Assembly: GCF_017573465.1 (NCBI RefSeq)
Contig: NZ_JAGEPF010000008.1
Location: forward strand, 124,001 to 188,000
From: Actinomadura violacea
GTDB lineage: Bacteria > Actinomycetota > Actinomycetes > Streptosporangiales > Streptosporangiaceae
Reading direction: 5' to 3'
DNA length: 64,000 nt
Positions 1 to 7,506 of the stretch are shown here, piece after piece; the stretch's first letter is position 1; every line of letters starts with the position of its first letter. The notes under the pieces were generated by a model. That model ran no database searches. It was not told the origin of the DNA and saw nothing but the letters and a program-made list of their open reading frames with translations. The translations under genes were made by a program, and so were the position numbers.

Positions 1-135
1 GAAATGGACAACGCCCTGGCGAACCCTCGTCGCACCCGGATCTCGTCGTGGCCGCAGCGGCCCGCGGACGCCGACACCGAGCGTCCCCTCGACGCGGAGC
101 CGGCCGCCCCCGAGGACGACCTCGCCGCACGTTGA
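1..135 (+). CDS. C-terminal tail of an unidentified protein (partial)
   Basis: An open frame runs in from the left edge and stops at TGA 133-135. The 44 visible residues are hydrophilic and rich in Pro, Ala, Asp and Arg, like a disordered C-terminal tail, and contain no recognisable domain. A strong hairpin terminator follows 17 bases after the stop, which supports this being the real end of a gene. No function can be assigned; the body of the gene lies outside the window. Confidence 0.45.
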   Translation, partial: EMDNALANPRRTRISSWPQRPADADTERPLDAEPAAPEDDLAAR

Positions 136-152
136 CCGGCCGGACGAGGCCG

Positions 153-196
153 AAGACCAGGACCCGCCCGATGTTCCGGGTGGGTCCTGGTCTTTT
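153..196. terminator. Rho-independent-type terminator between convergent genes
   Basis: A 17-bp inverted repeat (left arm 153-169, right arm 178-194, loop GATGTTCC) has a single G-U type mismatch and ends in TTTT. It lies between the partial gene ending at 135 on the plus strand and the lacI-type gene ending at 217 on the minus strand, so it can serve both. Confidence 0.85.
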
Positions 197-216
197 CTCG
201 TGTCCTTCTCCGCAGG

Positions 217-1275
217 TCAGCGTGGCGGGGCGGTGCTCTCGCGCAGGATGACGTGCCCGGCGACGCGCTCCAGGCGGCTGCGCCGCGCGGCCGGCTCGCG
301 CAGCGCGAGGCCCATGACGTGCTCGCCCATCGCCTCCAGCGGGAGCGCGACGGTGGTGAGCGGCGGGGTCAGGTCGCGCACGATCGGGATGTCGTCGAAG
401 CCCGCGAGCGACATCTCGCCCGGCACCGCGACGCCGTGGTCGCGCAGCGCGGCGAGCGCGCCGATCGCCATCACGTCCGTCACCGCGAACACGCAGGTCG
501 GGCGGGGTGTGCGGCGCAGCAGCTCGGTCGCCGCGCGGTACCCGCCGTCGCGCGTGAAGGACTCCTCGACGATGTGCTCCTCCGGCACGGCGATCCCGGC
601 GTCGGCGAGCGCCTCGGTGAACCCGCCGAGCCGGTCGGAGACGGTGGTGAGCGCGCGCGGGCCGCTGAGCACGCCGAAGTCGCGGTGGCCGAGGTCGAGC
701 AGCGCGCGGGCGAGCGCGCCCGCGCCCTCCCGGTTCTGCGGCAGGACGGCGTCGACCTTGAGGCTGCGGTGCCGGCTGAGCACCGCGACGCGCCCGCCGG
801 TGCGCTGGTAGGGCTCCAGCTCGGCGGCCATCGAGCGCTCCCAGTCGCGGTCCTCGAAGCCGGAGCCGATGAGCAGGATCGCGCGGGCCCGCTGGGCGCG
901 CAGCATCGCCACGTACTCGATCTCGCGGGAGGCGTCGCGGAACGTGCTGGCCAGCATGACGAGCATCCCGTGCGCGGCGGCGGTGCGCATCACGCCGCGG
1001 GCGACGGCGGCGAAGTAGGGGTCGCTGACGTCGTGGCAGATCACCCCGACGGCCTTGCTGGAGGAGCCGGCGAGCGCCTGCGCGTGCGCGTTCGGGGTGT
1101 AGCCGAGCTCGGCGGCGGCGGCCAGCACCCGCTCCCGCAGGTCGGCTCTGACCTGCGACGTCCCGTTCAGCACGCGGGAGGCGGTGGCGAGCGAGACCTC
1201 GGCCCGCCGGGCGACGTCCTGCAGCGTGACGTACGCCCGCTCCCCGGTGCGCGGCTCCTCCGCCGCCTCGGTCAT
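217..1275 (-). CDS. LacI-family transcriptional regulator
   Basis: A 352-residue DNA-binding repressor. The N-terminal LacI helix-turn-helix (about residues 16-40, VTLQDVARRAEVSLATASRV) is followed by the hinge helix (NAHAQALAG, about 62-70) and a periplasmic-binding-protein-like effector domain ending in the typical DDIPIVRDLTPPLTTV stretch. ATG 1275 was chosen because GAGGAGG lies just upstream; the open frame extends further but without a ribosome site. The gene is transcribed away from an operon whose promoter carries LacI-type palindromes (core GAAAGCGCTTTC), so it very probably controls that operon and the 8.8 kb gene pair. The effector is unknown; a sugar or sugar derivative is inferred. 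Confidence 0.93.
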   Translation of the reverse strand: MTEAAEEPRTGERAYVTLQDVARRAEVSLATASRVLNGTSQVRADLRERVLAAAAELGYTPNAHAQALAGSSSKAVGVICHDVSDPYFAAVARGVMRTAAAHGMLVMLASTFRDASREIEYVAMLRAQRARAILLIGSGFEDRDWERSMAAELEPYQRTGGRVAVLSRHRSLKVDAVLPQNREGAGALARALLDLGHRDFGVLSGPRALTTVSDRLGGFTEALADAGIAVPEEHIVEESFTRDGGYRAATELLRRTPRPTCVFAVTDVMAIGALAALRDHGVAVPGEMSLAGFDDIPIVRDLTPPLTTVALPLEAMGEHVMGLALREPAARRSRLERVAGHVILRESTAPPR

Positions 1276-1382
1276 GCGTCCTCCTCGCAGGGGGCGCGTC
1301 CCCCGCTCCCCCGGCCGGGGCCGCGGCCGCTCCGCGCCCCCTCGCCGGCCGGTCCGCGGCGGGCCCGTTTCGCGGGACCCTC

Positions 1383-1443
1383 TTGACCGCGCCCGGCGCA
1401 GGTTCTTACGGTACCTCAGAAAGCGCTTTCTGAACGCGCTTTC
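1383..1443 (+). promoter_or_regulatory. Promoter with tandem LacI operators upstream of the ABC operon
   Basis: Candidate -35 TTGACC (1383-1388), 18-bp spacer and -10 TACGGT (1407-1412) precede a perfect 18-bp palindrome at 1416-1433 with core GAAAGCGCTTTC (1419-1430). A second, one-mismatch copy GAACGCGCTTTC lies at 1432-1443, exactly 13 bp downstream. The sites cover the expected transcription start, so a bound repressor would block initiation. The same promoter and operator layout recurs at 8726-8783. Confidence 0.85.
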
Positions 1444-1465
1444 TCGGCACGGTCCCGGAGGAACC

Positions 1466-2380
1466 ATGGTGAGTCAGCATCTCTCGCGGGGGGACGACCC
1501 CCCGCACGCCCCGAACCGGTCCCCGCGGGGGCCGGGCACGGCGGCCGCCGACACGGCCGGGGTCGTCGAACGCGCCCGGCCCGGCGCCGGCGAGCGGCTC
1601 GCGGGCGCGCTCGAATCGGCCTGGCGGCCGGTCGCGCTGCTCGTGGCCTGCTTCGCCGCCTGGTGGGCGGTCACCGCGTTCAAGCTGGTCGAGGCGTACC
1701 TGGTGCCCTCGCCGTGGACGACGCTGAAGCTGATGGGCGACAAGTGGGGCTACATCTGGCACCACACGTGGGTGACCACCTACGAGACCCTGATCGGCTT
1801 CGCGCTCGCCGTCGTCATCGGGGTCGCCGCCGCGGTGCTCATGGTGTACTCCGGCACGGTGGAGCGCACGCTCTACCCGATCCTGCTGTTCGCGCAGGTC
1901 ATCCCCAAGATCGCGATCGCCCCGCTGTTCGTGGTCTGGCTCGGCTTCGGCATCGGCCCCAAGATCGTCGTGGCGGTGCTGATCGCCTTCTTCCCGGTGG
2001 TGATCTCGATGGTCGCCGGGCTGAAGGCGGTCGATCCGGAGATGCTCCAGCTGTCGTCCACGATGGGCGCGAGCTCGTTCGCCACCTTCACCAAGATCCG
2101 CCTCCCGGCCTCGCTGCCGCACCTGTTCTCCGGCCTGAAGGTCGCGGTGACGCTCGCCGTCACCGGCGCCGTGGTCGGCGAGTTCGTCGGCGCGAACGAG
2201 GGCCTCGGCTACGTGATCCTGCAGGCCAACGGCAACATCGACACCCCGATGCTGTTCGCCGGGCTGCTGGTGATGTCGGCCATCGGCGTCGTGCTGTTCG
2301 TCGCCGTCGAGATCGCCGAGAAGCTGCTGCTCCCCTGGCACGCCAGCCGGCGCGGCGAGTCGGTCACCACGACCTACTGA
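1466..2380 (+). CDS. ABC transporter permease, SsuC/TauC/NrtB type
   Basis: A 304-residue integral membrane subunit of an importer. After a 45-residue Pro/Ala-rich cytoplasmic extension come about six membrane segments. The coupling loop (EAA-type) is visible around GASSFATFTKIRLPASLPHL, which contacts the ATPase. ATG 1466 follows GGAGGAA at good spacing and heads the LacI-controlled operon. The closest families move taurine, sulphonates, nitrate or pyrimidine precursors, not sugars, which is odd given the sugar-type enzymes downstream. The family call is firm; the substrate is not known. Confidence 0.9.
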   Translation: MVSQHLSRGDDPPHAPNRSPRGPGTAAADTAGVVERARPGAGERLAGALESAWRPVALLVACFAAWWAVTAFKLVEAYLVPSPWTTLKLMGDKWGYIWHHTWVTTYETLIGFALAVVIGVAAAVLMVYSGTVERTLYPILLFAQVIPKIAIAPLFVVWLGFGIGPKIVVAVLIAFFPVVISMVAGLKAVDPEMLQLSSTMGASSFATFTKIRLPASLPHLFSGLKVAVTLAVTGAVVGEFVGANEGLGYVILQANGNIDTPMLFAGLLVMSAIGVVLFVAVEIAEKLLLPWHASRRGESVTTTY

Positions 2381-2463
2381 CACCGCTCCCTTCCCCCACC
2401 GCACCCGCCTCCACGAACCGGCCGCACGGCCGGGAGCTCACCCCACCCATGGAGGACCGTTCC

Positions 2464-3486
2464 ATGAAACTCCGCATCCTCGCCGTCACCGCCCTCGTCC
2501 CGGCCGTCGCGCTCGCGGCCGCCGCCTGCGGCGGGGACTCCGGCGAGACCACCGGCGCCTCGGGCAAGAAGCTGAAGAAGGTCACGCTCACCCTGAACTG
2601 GTACCCCTACGGCGAGCACGCGCCGTTCTACTACGGCAAGAAGAAGGGCATCTACGAAAAGCACGGCATCGACCTGGAGATCAAGGCGGGCCAGGGCTCG
2701 CAGAAGACCGTCCAGGCCACCGGCGCCGGGCAGACCGACTTCGGCTGGGCCGACACCCCGGCGCTGCTCGCCGCCGTCGACAAGGGCATGCCGATCAAGA
2801 GCATCGGGGTGTTCCTGCAGACCACGCCCGCCTCGGTGCAGGCGTTCAGCGCCAAGAACCTCAAGGCGCCCGCCGACCTCAAGGGCAAGAAGATCGCCAT
2901 CACCGCGGGCGACGCGCTGTCGCGCACGTTCCCGGTGTTCCTGAAGAAGAACGGGCTGTCGGAGGGCGACGTCCCGCTGCAGAACACCGACCCGGCCGGG
3001 AAGATCGCCGCGGTCATCTCCGGCAAGGCCGACGGCCTCGTCGGGTTCGCCAACGACCAGGGCCCGACGGTCGCGAACAAGTCCGGCAAGCCGGTGTCGT
3101 ACCTGCGCTACTCCGACTTCGGCGTCAACTTCTTCTCCAACGGCCTGCTCGCCGGCGAGCGGAAGCTGAAGAGCGACGCCGGCCTGGTCAAGGACATGGT
3201 CGCCGCCACCAGCGAGGCGTGGAGCGCCGCCGAGGCCGACCCGGCCGGCGCCGTCGCCAGCATGGCCGGCGCGTCCGAGCAGCTGCCGCCGACGCCGGTC
3301 GTCGCCGAGCAGTTCAAGACCACGCTGACGCTGCTGCACACCCAGGCGACGCAGGGCAAGGCGCCCGGCGTCAACACCGAGGACGACTGGAAGCAGACGA
3401 TCACGCTGTTCCAGCAGACCGGGGTCATCGGCAAGGCCGAGGCGCCCTCGAAGTACTGGTCGCCGCAGCTGGCGGCGCAGGGATGA
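2464..3486 (+). CDS. ABC transporter substrate-binding lipoprotein, NMT1/THI5-like
   Basis: A 340-residue lipoprotein with a signal peptide and lipobox ending at Cys22 (LAAAAC). The fold is that of NMT1/THI5-SsuA binding proteins: a start such as TLTLNWYPYGEHAPFYYGKKKGI, then GAGQTDFGWADT and a LKGKKIAI hinge motif. ATG 2464 is preferred over an in-frame ATG at 2449 because GGAGG (2451-2455) sits between them as ribosome site. The last codons overlap the ATPase gene by 4 bp (ATGA). It would capture the substrate outside the membrane. NitT/TauT relatives bind taurine, sulphonates, nitrate or pyrimidine precursors, but the neighbouring enzymes suggest something carbohydrate-like here. Confidence 0.9.
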   Translation: MKLRILAVTALVPAVALAAAACGGDSGETTGASGKKLKKVTLTLNWYPYGEHAPFYYGKKKGIYEKHGIDLEIKAGQGSQKTVQATGAGQTDFGWADTPALLAAVDKGMPIKSIGVFLQTTPASVQAFSAKNLKAPADLKGKKIAITAGDALSRTFPVFLKKNGLSEGDVPLQNTDPAGKIAAVISGKADGLVGFANDQGPTVANKSGKPVSYLRYSDFGVNFFSNGLLAGERKLKSDAGLVKDMVAATSEAWSAAEADPAGAVASMAGASEQLPPTPVVAEQFKTTLTLLHTQATQGKAPGVNTEDDWKQTITLFQQTGVIGKAEAPSKYWSPQLAAQG

Positions 3487-4322
3487 GCGGACGGGCGATG
3501 AAGACCATGAGCGCACCGGGCAAGGCCGCGGCCGAGCAGTCCTCCGCCGTCCGGATCGACGAGGTGGCCGTCCGGTTTCGCAGCAAGAAGCGCGAGGTCA
3601 CCGCGCTGCGCGAGGTGTCGCTGGACGTCCCGCCCGGGGAGTTCGTCGCGATCGTCGGGCCGTCCGGGTGCGGGAAGTCGACCATGCTGAAGCTGGTCGC
3701 CGGGCTGCTCAAGCCGTCGACCGGGACCGTCCGGCTGAACGGCGAGCAGGTCGGCGGACCGCGCGCCGACATCGGCTACGTGTTCCAGCGGGCCGCGCTG
3801 CTGGAGTGGCGCAGCGCCCGCAAGAACATCCTGCTCCAGGCGGAGATGCGCAAGATGCCCGCCGAGCAGGCGCGCAAGCGCACCGCCGAGCTGATCGAGA
3901 TGACCGGGCTGACCGGGTTCGAGGACGCGCTGCCGCACGAGCTGTCCGGCGGCATGCAGCAGCGGGTCGCGCTGTGCCGGGCGCTGCTGCACGAGCCGCC
4001 CGTCCTGCTGATGGACGAGCCGTTCGGCGCGCTCGACGCGCTCACCCGCGAGCAGCTCAACATCGAGATGAACCGGATCTGGCGGGAGACGGGGACGACC
4101 GTCCTGCTCGTCACGCACTCGGTCGCCGAGGCCGCCTACCTGGCGAACCGGGTCGTGGTGATGACCGACAGGCCCGGCTCGATCGCCGAGGTCATCGACG
4201 TGGACCTGCCTCCGGAGCGGGACTACGCGCAGACCATGGCGCAGCCGGAGTTCGCCCGCGTCACCGGCCGGATCCGCACGCTCCTCGGCGCCGGTGCGGG
4301 CGCCGGCGCCGCGCTCGACTAG
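3483..4322 (+). CDS. ABC transporter ATP-binding protein, SsuB/TauB type
   Basis: A 279-residue cytoplasmic ATPase that powers the permease encoded at 1466. Visible motifs: Walker A GPSGCGKST (59-67), Q-loop YVFQRAALLEW (about 99-109), signature LSGGMQQR (154-161), Walker B VLLMDEPFGALD (174-185) and the H-loop VTHSVAEA. The order and spacing match nitrate/sulphonate/bicarbonate importers. It starts inside the stop of the binding-protein gene (4-bp overlap), so the two are translationally coupled. The first 20 residues before the ATPase fold are hydrophilic and unusual for the family. Confidence 0.95.
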   Translation: MSGRAMKTMSAPGKAAAEQSSAVRIDEVAVRFRSKKREVTALREVSLDVPPGEFVAIVGPSGCGKSTMLKLVAGLLKPSTGTVRLNGEQVGGPRADIGYVFQRAALLEWRSARKNILLQAEMRKMPAEQARKRTAELIEMTGLTGFEDALPHELSGGMQQRVALCRALLHEPPVLLMDEPFGALDALTREQLNIEMNRIWRETGTTVLLVTHSVAEAAYLANRVVVMTDRPGSIAEVIDVDLPPERDYAQTMAQPEFARVTGRIRTLLGAGAGAGAALD

Positions 4323-4359
4323 TCACTCCGCACACGACGAAGGCTTGGGAAGGAACGGG

Positions 4360-5508
4360 ATGGCACGCAAGTCCATCGGGATCGTCATGAACGGCGTCAC
4401 CGGCCGGATGGGATACCGGCAGCACCTCCTGCGCTCGATCCTCGCGATCCGCGAGCAGGGCGGGCTGCGGCTCGCGGACGGCACCGACCTGTGGCCGGAG
4501 CCGGTGCTGGTCGGCCGGTCGGAGGCGAAGCTGCGCGACCTCGCCGCGCGGCACGGGCTGGACGCCTGGACGACCGACCTGGACGAGGCCCTCGCGCGCC
4601 CGGACGCCGAGATCTACTTCGACGCGCAGGTCACCAGCGCCCGGGTCGAGGCGATCCGCAAGGCGGTCGCGGCGGGCAAGCACGTCTACACCGAGAAGCC
4701 GCTGGCCGACGACCTGGACGGCGCGCTCGCGCTGGCGAGGCTCGCCGACGAGTCGGGCATCAAGCACGGCGTGGTGCAGGACAAGCTGTTCCTGCCGGGC
4801 CTGCTGAAGCTGAAGCGGCTGATCGACGGCGGGTTCTTCGGCCGGATCCTGTCGGTGCGCGGCGAGTTCGGCTACTGGGTGTTCGAGGGCGACTGGCAGG
4901 AGGCGCAGCGGCCGTCCTGGAACTACCGGGCCGAGGACGGCGGCGGGATCATCCTCGACATGTTCTGCCACTGGCGGTACGTGCTGGACGCGATCGCGCA
5001 GGTCAGGTCGGTGCAGGCGCTCGGCGCGACGCACGTCCCGGAGCGGGTGGACGAGGACGGCAAGCCGTACGAGGCGACCGCCGACGACGCCGCGTACGGG
5101 ATCTTCGAGCTGGACGGCGGGATCGTCGCGCAGATCAACTCGTCGTGGACGACCCGGGTGTTCCGCGACGAGCTGGTGGAGTTCCAGGTCGACGGGACGG
5201 AGGGGTCGGCGGTCGCGGGGCTGCGGCGCTGCCGCGTCCAGCACCGGTCGATGACGCCGAAGCCGGTGTGGAACCCCGACCTGCCGGCGACGGAGGACTT
5301 CCGCGCGCAGTGGCAGGAGATCCCGGACAACACCGTCTTCGACAACGGCTTCAAGGCGCAGTGGGAGATGTTCCTGCGGCACGTCGCCGAGGACGCGCCG
5401 TTCGAGTGGGACTTCTACGCGGGGGCGCGCGGGGTGCAGCTCGCGGAGCTGGGTCTGCAGGCGTGGCGCGAGGGCCGCCGCATCGAGGTGCCGGAGCTGC
5501 ACCGATGA
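4360..5508 (+). CDS. Gfo/Idh/MocA-family NAD(P)-dependent oxidoreductase
   Basis: A 382-residue oxidoreductase. An N-terminal Rossmann fold (IGIVMNGVTGRMG, residues 6-18) binds the nucleotide, and the family EKPL motif lies at 112-115 (YTEKPLADD), its Lys being catalytic in relatives. The C-terminal half has the mixed beta-sheet domain, including DGGGIILDMFCHWRYVLD. Relatives oxidise or reduce sugars, inositols and glycosides, often at C3. A ribosome site GGGAAGGA precedes ATG 4360. The stop overlaps the DUF993 gene by 4 bp. Together with the TIM-barrel protein two genes on, it resembles pathways that go through 3-keto sugars; that link is inference. Confidence 0.92.
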   Translation: MARKSIGIVMNGVTGRMGYRQHLLRSILAIREQGGLRLADGTDLWPEPVLVGRSEAKLRDLAARHGLDAWTTDLDEALARPDAEIYFDAQVTSARVEAIRKAVAAGKHVYTEKPLADDLDGALALARLADESGIKHGVVQDKLFLPGLLKLKRLIDGGFFGRILSVRGEFGYWVFEGDWQEAQRPSWNYRAEDGGGIILDMFCHWRYVLDAIAQVRSVQALGATHVPERVDEDGKPYEATADDAAYGIFELDGGIVAQINSSWTTRVFRDELVEFQVDGTEGSAVAGLRRCRVQHRSMTPKPVWNPDLPATEDFRAQWQEIPDNTVFDNGFKAQWEMFLRHVAEDAPFEWDFYAGARGVQLAELGLQAWREGRRIEVPELHR

Positions 5509-6635
5509 AGATCGAGCTGCCGGAGCCGGACGGGACGCTCGTCCCGTACACGATGGGCGAGCCGCACGCCTATCCCCCGCCGCCCGGGCCGCCGTCGTCG
5601 CGTGTCGCGTACGCGGCGGCGCACGTGGTGGCCGATCCGTTCGGCGACTCGCTGGACTGGGACGCGACGCTGGCGTTCCGCCGCCACCTGTGGTCGTACG
5701 GGCTGGGCGTCGCGGAGGCGATGGACACCGCGCAGCGCGGGATGGGGCTGGACTGGGCGACGACCCGCGAGCTCATCGTGCGCAGCAGTGAGGAAGCGCT
5801 TTCAGCGGGCGGCCGGATCGTCTGCGGAGCGGGCACCGACCAGCTCCCGCCCGGCCCGGCCACGCTGGAGCAGATCACCGCCGCCTACGAGGAGCAGCTC
5901 GGCGTCATCGAGGGCGCCGGGGCCGTCCCGGTGCTGATGGCGAGCCGTCACCTCGCCGCCGCCGCGCGCGGGCCGGAGGACTACGCCGCGGTGTACGGGC
6001 GGCTGCTGCCGCAGCTGCGCGGCCCGGCCGTCCTGCACTGGCTCGGCCCGATGTTCGACCCGGCGCTGGAGGGCTACTGGGGCTCGTCCGACCTGGACGC
6101 CGCCGCCGACGCGGTGCTGGCGTTGATCCGCGAGCACGCCGCGTCGGTCGACGGCGTCAAGATCTCGCTGCTGGACGCCGGCCGGGAGATCGCGTTCCGG
6201 CGGCGCCTGCCGTCCGGCGTGCGGCTCTACACCGGCGACGACTTCAACTACCCGGAGCTGATCAAGGGGGACGCCGAGGGGCACAGCGACGCGCTGCTCG
6301 GGATCTTCGACCCGATCGCCCCGGCGGCCGCCGCCGCGCTGCAGGCCCTCGACCAGGGCTCGGACGCCTACGACGAGATCTTCGCACCGACCCTGCCGCT
6401 CGCCCGGCACCTCTTCGAGACGCCCACCTTCTACTACAAGACCGGCGTCGTGTTCCTCGCCTGGCTGGCCGGGCACCAGCGGCACTTCCGGATGGTCGGC
6501 GGGCTGGAGTCGGCGCGGTCCGTCCCGCACCTCACCCGGCTGTTCCGGCTTGCCGACGCCGCCGGGCTCCTCCCCGACCCCAACCTGGCCGCGTCCCGGA
6601 TGCGCGCCTGGCTGACCGTCCAGGGGGCCGCGTGA
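5505..6635 (+). CDS. DUF993 family protein, dihydrodipicolinate-synthase-like
   Basis: A 376-residue soluble protein that I recognise as DUF993, a family distantly related to class I aldolases of the dihydrodipicolinate synthase type. Visible stretches typical of it are FRRHLWSYGLGVAEAMDTAQRG, the substrate-side segment DGVKISLLDAG with a candidate Schiff-base Lys, and YTGDDFNYPELIKGD. The family has no established reaction known to me; aldol cleavage or dehydration of an oxidised sugar is a reasonable guess. It is coupled by 4-bp overlaps to the dehydrogenase before and the TIM barrel after, so the three probably act in sequence on one intermediate. Confidence 0.85.
   Translation: MKIELPEPDGTLVPYTMGEPHAYPPPPGPPSSRVAYAAAHVVADPFGDSLDWDATLAFRRHLWSYGLGVAEAMDTAQRGMGLDWATTRELIVRSSEEALSAGGRIVCGAGTDQLPPGPATLEQITAAYEEQLGVIEGAGAVPVLMASRHLAAAARGPEDYAAVYGRLLPQLRGPAVLHWLGPMFDPALEGYWGSSDLDAAADAVLALIREHAASVDGVKISLLDAGREIAFRRRLPSGVRLYTGDDFNYPELIKGDAEGHSDALLGIFDPIAPAAAAALQALDQGSDAYDEIFAPTLPLARHLFETPTFYYKTGVVFLAWLAGHQRHFRMVGGLESARSVPHLTRLFRLADAAGLLPDPNLAASRMRAWLTVQGAA
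5791..5804. promoter_or_regulatory. Operator-like LacI palindrome inside the DUF993 gene
   Basis: AGGAAGCGCTTTCA contains the symmetric core AAGCGCTT and matches the promoter-site core GAAAGCGCTTTC at all but one position. It lies within coding sequence about 4.4 kb downstream of the main operator. It could be an auxiliary site for DNA looping or roadblocking, or chance. Confidence 0.3.
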
Positions 6636-7435
6636 CCAGGTTCAGCCTCAACCAGTGGACGACCCGCCACTGGGCCATGCCCGATCTGCTCGCGGGCTGC
6701 GCGTCCGCCGGCGTGACGGGCGTCGGCCTGTGGCGCGAGCCGGTCGCCGAGTACGGGCTGGCGCGCACCGCCAAGCTCGTCCGGGACCACGGTCTCGCGG
6801 TCACGTCGCTGTGCCGCGGCGGCTTCTTCCAGCAGCCGGACGCCCTGGACGACAACCGGCGCGCGATCGAGGAGGCCGCGGCGCTCGGCACCCCGGTCCT
6901 GTGCCTGGTCAGCGGCGGCCTGCCCGACGGGTCGCGGGACCTGGACGGCGCCCGGTCGCGGGTCGCGGACCTGCTCGGCGAGCTCGCGCCGTACGCGGGC
7001 GAGCACGGCGTCCAGCTCGCCCTGGAGCCTCTGCACCCGATGTACTGCTCGGACCGGTGCGTCGTCTCGACCCTCGCCCAGGCCCTCGACATGGCCGCGC
7101 CGTTCCCGTCCGCCCAGGTCGGCGTCATGGTCGACACCTACCACCTGTGGTGGGACCCGGACGTGTGGGACGGCATGGCGCGCGCGGGCGCGGAGGGCCG
7201 GATCTCGCTGTTCCAGGTCGCGGACTGGGTGACGCCGCTGCCCGAGGGCGTCCTCACCGGACGCGGCATGCTCGGCGACGGCCGCATCGAGCTGCGCCGC
7301 TTCCGCGAGGCCGTCGACGCGACCGGCTACACCGGCCCGATCGAGGTCGAGATCTTCAACGACGAACTCTGGGCGATGCCCGGCCCCGATGCCCTCGCCC
7401 TGGCCCTGTCCCGCTACGCCCAGCACGTCGCATGA
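6632..7435 (+). CDS. Sugar phosphate isomerase/epimerase-like TIM barrel
   Basis: A 267-residue xylose-isomerase-like (AP endonuclease 2 superfamily) protein. Typical elements are LACGASAG-type start SLNQWTTRHW, the metal-site segment LALEPLHPMYCSDRCVV, VGVMVDTYHLWWDPDVWDG and the final IEVEIFNDELW. In relatives, Glu, Asp, His and Glu of these segments bind a divalent metal and drive isomerisation, epimerisation or elimination on sugars and inositols. The GTG start overlaps the DUF993 stop by 4 bp, making this the last gene of the LacI-controlled operon. A palindromic repeat follows 17 bp after the stop and probably ends the transcript. Confidence 0.88.
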   Translation: MTRFSLNQWTTRHWAMPDLLAGCASAGVTGVGLWREPVAEYGLARTAKLVRDHGLAVTSLCRGGFFQQPDALDDNRRAIEEAAALGTPVLCLVSGGLPDGSRDLDGARSRVADLLGELAPYAGEHGVQLALEPLHPMYCSDRCVVSTLAQALDMAAPFPSAQVGVMVDTYHLWWDPDVWDGMARAGAEGRISLFQVADWVTPLPEGVLTGRGMLGDGRIELRRFREAVDATGYTGPIEVEIFNDELWAMPGPDALALALSRYAQHVA

Positions 7436-7452
7436 CCCGCCGAACGACGTTC

Positions 7453-7506
7453 ACTTGCGGCGTGTCGGCCTTATGAGGGCGCTTTTAAGGCCGACACGCC
7501 GCAAGT
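7453..7506. repeat. Palindromic repeat element, copy 1
   Basis: Two perfect 21-nt inverted arms (7453-7473 and 7486-7506, beginning ACTTGCGGCGTG) flank a 12-nt loop. The same element, with identical arms and a loop differing at 4 of 12 positions, is at 51197-51250. RNA would form a very stable hairpin, so it may act as a terminator after the ABC operon. The ATG used here for the next gene lies at the end of the left arm. Confidence 0.9.
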
